DNA from: an uncultured Erysipelotrichaceae bacterium
GTDB lineage: Bacteria > Bacillota_I > Bacilli_A > Erysipelotrichales > Coprobacillaceae
Reading direction: 5' to 3'
Assembly: GCA_900544435.1 (NCBI GenBank)
Contig: UQVG01000053.1
Location: 1 to 10,605 of the forward strand
DNA: 10,605 nt
Shown here: in pieces, positions 6,892-10,605 of the stretch
Position numbering within the stretch: the first letter of the stretch is position 1
Layout of the letters: each line of letters begins with the position of its first letter
Program-made: the position numbers and the translations under genes
The notes under the pieces: model-generated
Told to the model about the DNA's origin: nothing
What the model saw: only the letters and a program-made list of their open reading frames with translations
Databases searched by the model: none

Positions 6892-9173
6892 TGGCTTATA
6901 AACATATTGAAAAACCCGTTATGAAAAAAGATGCGATGAATCTTTTACTTGGTAAGCCTGTTTATGTAGATGATATAACAAGTCAGGATTGTTTAGTTGT
7001 TAAAGTATTAAGATCACCACATGCCCATGCTTTGATTGAAGAAATTGATGTTTCTAAAGCGCAAAAAATTCCTGGTATTGAAGCTGTCTATACGTATAAA
7101 GATGTTCCTCAAAGTCGTTTTACAATGGCTGGACAAACGCCTCCAGAACCAAGTCCTTATGATCGTTTGATTTTAGATCAAAGAGTTCGTTTTGTAGGGG
7201 ATGCCGTCGCTATTGTTGCTGGGATTAATGAAAAGGTTGTTGATCGTGCTTTAAAAATTATTAAAGTAAAATATCAGGTTTTAACACCTGTTCTTGATTT
7301 TACAAAAGCAAAAGATAATGAGGTATTAGTTCATCCTGAAGAAAATTGGAAAGCTTTGTGTCCTGTAGGTGCAGATAATCAAAGAAATCTCGTAGCAACA
7401 AATTCTTCAAGTCAAGGTAATTTAGAAAAAGTTTTTGCTTCTTGTGACCAAGTAATTGAAAGAACCTATCATACAAGAGCAAATCAACAAGCAATGATGG
7501 AAACTTTTAGAACGTATTGTGAAATCGATCCTTATGGAAGACTTCATGTTATTTCTTCTACTCAAATTGTTTTCCATTGTCGAAGAATTCTTGCGAACGC
7601 TCTAGGAATTCCTCAATCGAAAATTCGTGTTGAAAAGCCAAGAATTGGTGGAGGTTTCGGGGCTAAACAAACGGTTGTGGCTGAGGTTTATCCAGCTTTT
7701 GTAACATGGATGACAAAGAAACCCTCTAAAATGATATATAGTCGTAAAGAATCACAAATTGCCTCTACACCACGTCATGAAATGCAAGTGACTGTTAAAT
7801 TAGGAGCCATGAATGATGGAACAATTCGAGCAATGGACGTTTATACGCTTTCAAATAGTGGGGCTTTTGGTGAACATGGGCCAACAACAGTAGGCTTATC
7901 GGGACATAAATCGATTCCACTTTATACAAATAATCTAGAAGCTTTTAAATTCTCTTATGATGTTGTTTATACCAATTGTCAAGCTGCAGGTGCTTATCGT
8001 GGTTATGGCGCTACACAAGGACTTTTTGCAGTAGAGTCAATTGTAAGTGAAATGGCAGGAATTTTAGGTATTGATCCAGTAGTTATTCGAGAAAAAAATA
8101 TGGTTAGACAGGGCCAAACAATGGGGGCCTATTATAATGAAGTTGCTAAAGCATGTGCGTTAGACAAATGTATGGATCATGCTAAAAGACTTTTTGATTG
8201 GGAAAACAAGTCAAAAGTACGTGTCTTAGAAAATGGTAAAATTAGAAGTGCTGGTGTAGCTATGGCCATGCAAGGATCAGGTATTTCAGGCGTAGATGTT
8301 GGTTCAGCTACATTAAAACTTGAAGATGATGGTTATTATACACTTCATATTGGAGCGGCTGATATGGGAACAGGGTGTGATACGATTCTTGCACAAATGG
8401 CAGCTGAATGTTTAGATTGTGATGTTGATCAAATTGTTGTCTTTGGAGCAGATACAGATATTTCACCTTATGATTCAGGTTCTTATGCTTCTTCAACAAC
8501 TTATGTAACAGGAAAGGCAGTAGAACAAGCCTGTGAAAAATTAAAAAATAATTTATGTAATATTGCTATGCAAACATTTAATTGTGAAAAAGAAGATGTT
8601 GAATTTACATCTCAGGGTGTTAAAAATTTAAAGACAAATGAACTTTTGACTTTAAAAGAACTGGCTTTAAAAGCCATGTGTGGAAATAATATTGAAACAC
8701 AAGTTACGGTTACACATTCGTCACCATTTTCACCACCGCCTTATATGGTAGGAATGGTTGAAATTGAACTTGATAAAGAAACAGGTCAAGTAGATATTCT
8801 TGATTATGTTGCTGTGGTTGATTGTGGAACTGTCATTAATACAAATTTAGCACGTGTCCAAACTGAAGGCGGTCTAGTCCAAGGAATTGGTATGGCACTT
8901 TATGAAGATGTTCAATATACAAAACGAGGAGCGATTCCTGAAAATTCATTTATGCAATATAAGATTCCTACACGTTTGGATATGGGAAAAATTAGAGTTG
9001 AATTTGAAAGCAGCTATGAACCAACTGGACCTTTCGGTGCAAAGTCAATTGGAGAAATTGTTATAAATACACCATCTCCTGCAATCGCTAATGCTATCTA
9101 TCGAGCAACAGGTAAGTATTTAAAGGATCTTCCAATGACTCCTGAAAAAATTTTAATGGCAATCGAAGAATAA
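6891..9173 (+). CDS. Molybdopterin-binding catalytic subunit of a xanthine-dehydrogenase-type hydroxylase, probably selenium-dependent
   Basis: The 760-residue protein holds the molybdenum active site. Residues about 17-130 are the aldehyde oxidase/xanthine dehydrogenase a/b hammerhead domain; about 150-400 and 410-750 are the two molybdopterin-binding domains. GGGFGAKQ (253-260) and GAKSIGE (716-722) are cofactor-site motifs, and Glu722 matches the catalytic glutamate. AYRGYG (368-373) keeps the arginine (Arg370) equivalent to the substrate-binding arginine of xanthine dehydrogenases. Gln260 stands where the bovine enzyme has a substrate-binding glutamate, and DMGTG (491-495) replaces the more usual GQG. 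The permease and arginine favour a purine substrate, but nicotinate-like or other heterocycles cannot be excluded. Selenium dependence is inferred from selD, yedF, yqeB and yqeC nearby; the selenium would be a labile ligand, not selenocysteine. AAAAGGGG at 6875-6882 serves the ATG. Confidence 0.92.
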   Translation: MAYKHIEKPVMKKDAMNLLLGKPVYVDDITSQDCLVVKVLRSPHAHALIEEIDVSKAQKIPGIEAVYTYKDVPQSRFTMAGQTPPEPSPYDRLILDQRVRFVGDAVAIVAGINEKVVDRALKIIKVKYQVLTPVLDFTKAKDNEVLVHPEENWKALCPVGADNQRNLVATNSSSQGNLEKVFASCDQVIERTYHTRANQQAMMETFRTYCEIDPYGRLHVISSTQIVFHCRRILANALGIPQSKIRVEKPRIGGGFGAKQTVVAEVYPAFVTWMTKKPSKMIYSRKESQIASTPRHEMQVTVKLGAMNDGTIRAMDVYTLSNSGAFGEHGPTTVGLSGHKSIPLYTNNLEAFKFSYDVVYTNCQAAGAYRGYGATQGLFAVESIVSEMAGILGIDPVVIREKNMVRQGQTMGAYYNEVAKACALDKCMDHAKRLFDWENKSKVRVLENGKIRSAGVAMAMQGSGISGVDVGSATLKLEDDGYYTLHIGAADMGTGCDTILAQMAAECLDCDVDQIVVFGADTDISPYDSGSYASSTTYVTGKAVEQACEKLKNNLCNIAMQTFNCEKEDVEFTSQGVKNLKTNELLTLKELALKAMCGNNIETQVTVTHSSPFSPPPYMVGMVEIELDKETGQVDILDYVAVVDCGTVINTNLARVQTEGGLVQGIGMALYEDVQYTKRGAIPENSFMQYKIPTRLDMGKIRVEFESSYEPTGPFGAKSIGEIVINTPSPAIANAIYRATGKYLKDLPMTPEKILMAIEE

Positions 9174-9766
9174 TGAAAACGTATATTATTTATTTAGCAG
9201 CAGGGAATAGTCGTCGTTTTAAAGAAGATAAGTTGCATGTACTTTTTAAAGGAAAAGAACTTTATCTTTATGGGATTAATACTTTGAAACAATTATTAAA
9301 ATATCGAGATGATATAGAAATCATCATTGTTTCTAATACAATCGATATACAAGAAAATTGTATGCATAGTTATAAAAGTCCTTTAAGTGAAAAAGGAATT
9401 TCTTATTCAATTAAAGCTGCTTTAGATCATATCAACCAACAAGATGACTATCAAATGATGTTTATGGTTGCAGATCAACCAAATCTATTTTATCAAACAC
9501 TCAATAAGATGATTGATACATTTAATCAATCATCTTATTCTATATGTTCTTTAATATTTAAAGAAAGAGTAGGAAATCCTGTAATCTTTTCTAAAAAATA
9601 TTTCAATGAGTTATATTCTTTAAAAGAAGATCAGGGAGGACGTAAGATTGTTAATAAATATCCACAAGAATGTTTCTATTTTAAAATTGATAATGAAAAA
9701 GAACTTTATGATATTGATTATCAAAGTGATTTACAAGAACTTATAAAGGAAGAAGAATATGATTGA
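9173..9766 (+). CDS. mocA: MocA/YgfJ-type molybdenum cofactor nucleotidyltransferase
   Basis: The 197-residue protein belongs to the MobA-like NTP transferase fold. It shows the N-terminal nucleotide-binding loop LAAGNSRRFKEDK (8-20), GISYSIKAAL (75-84), the metal-site motif VADQPNL (99-105), VGNPVIFS (133-140), DQGGRK (153-158) and DIDYQSDL (180-187). MocA adds CMP to molybdopterin to make the dinucleotide cofactor used by xanthine-dehydrogenase-type enzymes, and the YgfJ branch accompanies selenium-dependent hydroxylases, which fits this position. Lys17 stands where most family members have glycine. CTP preference is inferred from family and context. The ATG overlaps the previous stop by one base (TAATG); the Shine-Dalgarno is weak (GAAGAA), so coupling is likely. 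Confidence 0.87.
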   Translation: MKTYIIYLAAGNSRRFKEDKLHVLFKGKELYLYGINTLKQLLKYRDDIEIIIVSNTIDIQENCMHSYKSPLSEKGISYSIKAALDHINQQDDYQMMFMVADQPNLFYQTLNKMIDTFNQSSYSICSLIFKERVGNPVIFSKKYFNELYSLKEDQGGRKIVNKYPQECFYFKIDNEKELYDIDYQSDLQELIKEEEYD

Positions 9767-10184
9767 ATATGCTAAATTAGAAGATAAAGAAGAAATCTAT
9801 AATTTGATTTGTATTTTAGAAAATAAAGAGATCAATAAAAAACACTTTGATTGCGTTTTTGAAAATTCTTTAAAAGATGAAGATATTATTTATTTAGTTT
9901 ATCGAGATGAAAAAATTGAGGGTTTTCTAAGTTTTAAAATACATCATTATTTACATCATGACCATGATACAGGTGAAATTGTAGAACTTGTTGTTTTACC
10001 AGAAAAAAGAAGTTTGAAAATTGGTAAACAATTGATTGAAAAAATTGAAGAGATTGCAAAAGATAAGCAACTCGAACAAATTGAGCTTTCTACTTCCACT
10101 TATCGTAAAGATGCCCATCGTTTTTATGAAAGACAAGGTTATGAAAAATTACATTATAATTATACGAAAGAACTAGATGACTAA
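9759..10184 (+). CDS. GNAT family N-acetyltransferase, PhnO-like
   Basis: The 141-residue protein is a single GNAT domain that would transfer an acetyl group from acetyl-CoA. Motif A is visible as EIVELVVLPEKRSLKIGKQL (73-92), a variant of the R/Q-x-x-G-x-G/A loop. The C-terminal block is LSTSTYRKDAHRFYERQGYE (109-128). The histidine-rich HHYLHHDHD (62-70) and overall layout resemble E. coli PhnO, the aminoalkylphosphonate N-acetyltransferase, recalled from memory. The substrate here is unknown and no phosphonate genes are nearby. It starts 8 bases inside mocA with AAAGGA at 9745-9750, so it belongs to the hydroxylase operon and is its last gene. It may detoxify an amine or be a passenger. 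Confidence 0.87.
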   Translation: MIEYAKLEDKEEIYNLICILENKEINKKHFDCVFENSLKDEDIIYLVYRDEKIEGFLSFKIHHYLHHDHDTGEIVELVVLPEKRSLKIGKQLIEKIEEIAKDKQLEQIELSTSTYRKDAHRFYERQGYEKLHYNYTKELDD

Positions 10185-10199
10185 CCGTCATCTTTTTTT
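10175..10199 (+). terminator. Intrinsic terminator of the permease-hydroxylase operon
   Basis: AGATGAC (10175-10181) pairs perfectly with GTCATCT (10187-10193) around a 5-base loop, followed by Ts to 10199. The loop TAACC begins with the TAA stop codon (10182-10184) of the acetyltransferase gene. Position, T-tract and the new promoter downstream support a genuine terminator. Confidence 0.84.
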
Positions 10200-10220
10200 C
10201 ACATCTTTTACACATAGTCA

Positions 10221-10229
10221 TGCTACAAT
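10221..10229 (+). promoter_or_regulatory. Extended -10 promoter of the response regulator gene
   Basis: TGCTACAAT gives an extended -10 element (TG at 10221-10222, TACAAT at 10224-10229). No good -35 hexamer sits at 16-18 bases upstream, which is tolerated by extended -10 promoters. The start codon is 21 bases further on, giving a very short leader. The surrounding 14 bases match the permease promoter at 13 positions. Confidence 0.6.
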
Positions 10230-10250
10230 AAAGTTGAAGAGGTGGTAGTA

Positions 10251-10605
10251 ATGTATAAAGCATTAATGATAGAAGATCATAAAGAAGTAAGAGACTTTGT
10301 TAAAGAGTATTTTGGTCATAAAGAAATAGAAGTTATAGAAGCTCAAAATGGTTATGAAGGATTAGCAATATTAGATGATACAATCGATATCATTTTACTT
10401 GACATCATGATGCCTGGAATCGATGGCTATGAAGTTTGTAAACAGATAAGAAATCGATATAATACGCTTATTATTTTTATAAGTGCTCTATCAGAAGATG
10501 AAAACCAATTAAAAGCTTATGAATATGGGGCAGATGATTATATTACTAAACCTTTTAAACCTTCTTTGTTATATGCTAAATGTTTAGCACTTTTAAAAAG
10601 AAATA
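10251..10605 (+). CDS. Two-component response regulator, receiver domain (3' end beyond window)
   Basis: The frame is open from ATG at 10251 to the window end, giving 118 residues. They form a full CheY-like receiver domain: acidic pair Glu8-Asp9, phosphoacceptor Asp51 in LLDIMMPGIDGYE (49-61), Ser78 at the Ser/Thr switch position, and Lys100 in YITKPF (97-102). The end, LLYAKCLALLKRN, is where OmpR/PhoB-type regulators lead into a linker and winged-helix DNA-binding domain, but that part is missing, so the output type is only a guess. AGAGGTGG at 10238-10245 precedes the ATG by five bases. It has its own promoter after a terminator and is probably a separate unit, likely followed by a histidine kinase outside the window. 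Whether it regulates the hydroxylase genes is unknown. Confidence 0.92.
   Translation, partial: MYKALMIEDHKEVRDFVKEYFGHKEIEVIEAQNGYEGLAILDDTIDIILLDIMMPGIDGYEVCKQIRNRYNTLIIFISALSEDENQLKAYEYGADDYITKPFKPSLLYAKCLALLKRN

Noticed and set aside
7300..8499. Two minus-strand open frames (7300-7494 and 8308-8499) inside the large subunit gene
   Set aside because: Both are antisense to conserved molybdopterin-domain coding sequence with low-complexity Leu/His/Gln-rich translations; they are shadows.
1613..9766. In-frame TGA codons as possible selenocysteine sites
   Set aside because: Each TGA (1624, 2729, 9764) overlaps the next gene's start region and the frame beyond is short or out of register with any conserved domain, so they are ordinary stops.

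Overview
The window is AT-rich with TGA used as a stop, strong AGGAGG-type ribosome binding sites, one UUG start and tightly overlapping genes all on the + strand. This points to a low-GC Gram-positive bacterium (Bacillota). An Erysipelotrichia-, Clostridia- or Enterococcus-like gut anaerobe is plausible, but the sequence does not settle the taxon.

Region 1 (1-4124) is the end of a selenium-cofactor operon. It holds the 3' end of selD (selenophosphate synthetase), yedF (TusA + DsrE-like selenium protein), yqeB (selenium-dependent molybdenum hydroxylase maturation), a class V aminotransferase/cysteine desulfurase-like PLP enzyme, and a three-part fusion of YqeC with XdhC-type domains. Gaps are 9 and 5 bases, followed by overlaps of 14 and 4 bases. 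An intrinsic terminator (4102-4124) closes the operon.

Region 2 (4125-10199) starts with a 115-base intergenic stretch carrying an extended -10 promoter and an inverted repeat that may be an operator. Then follow an NCS2 xanthine/uracil-type permease, the FAD, [2Fe-2S] and molybdopterin subunits of a xanthine-dehydrogenase-type hydroxylase, a MocA/YgfJ-type nucleotidyltransferase, and a PhnO-like GNAT acetyltransferase. From the permease to the acetyltransferase the genes are separated by 13 bases or overlap by 1-11 bases, and a second terminator ends the unit.

Region 3 (10200-10605) has a promoter and the first 118 codons of a response regulator receiver domain, cut by the window end.

Together regions 1 and 2 make one physiological unit. 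The permease would import a purine or similar heterocycle, and the three-subunit enzyme would hydroxylate it with a molybdenum cofactor carrying a labile selenium ligand. MocA would build the dinucleotide form of that cofactor. The PLP enzyme, YedF, SelD, YqeB and YqeC/XdhC would mobilise selenium and insert it into the active site. This selenium-cofactor trait is known; the least ordinary points are the reversed domain order in the YqeC-XdhC fusion, two terminators whose loops contain the stop codon, and the inverted repeat over the permease promoter. No RNA genes, mobile elements, CRISPR arrays or selenocysteine-coding genes were found.
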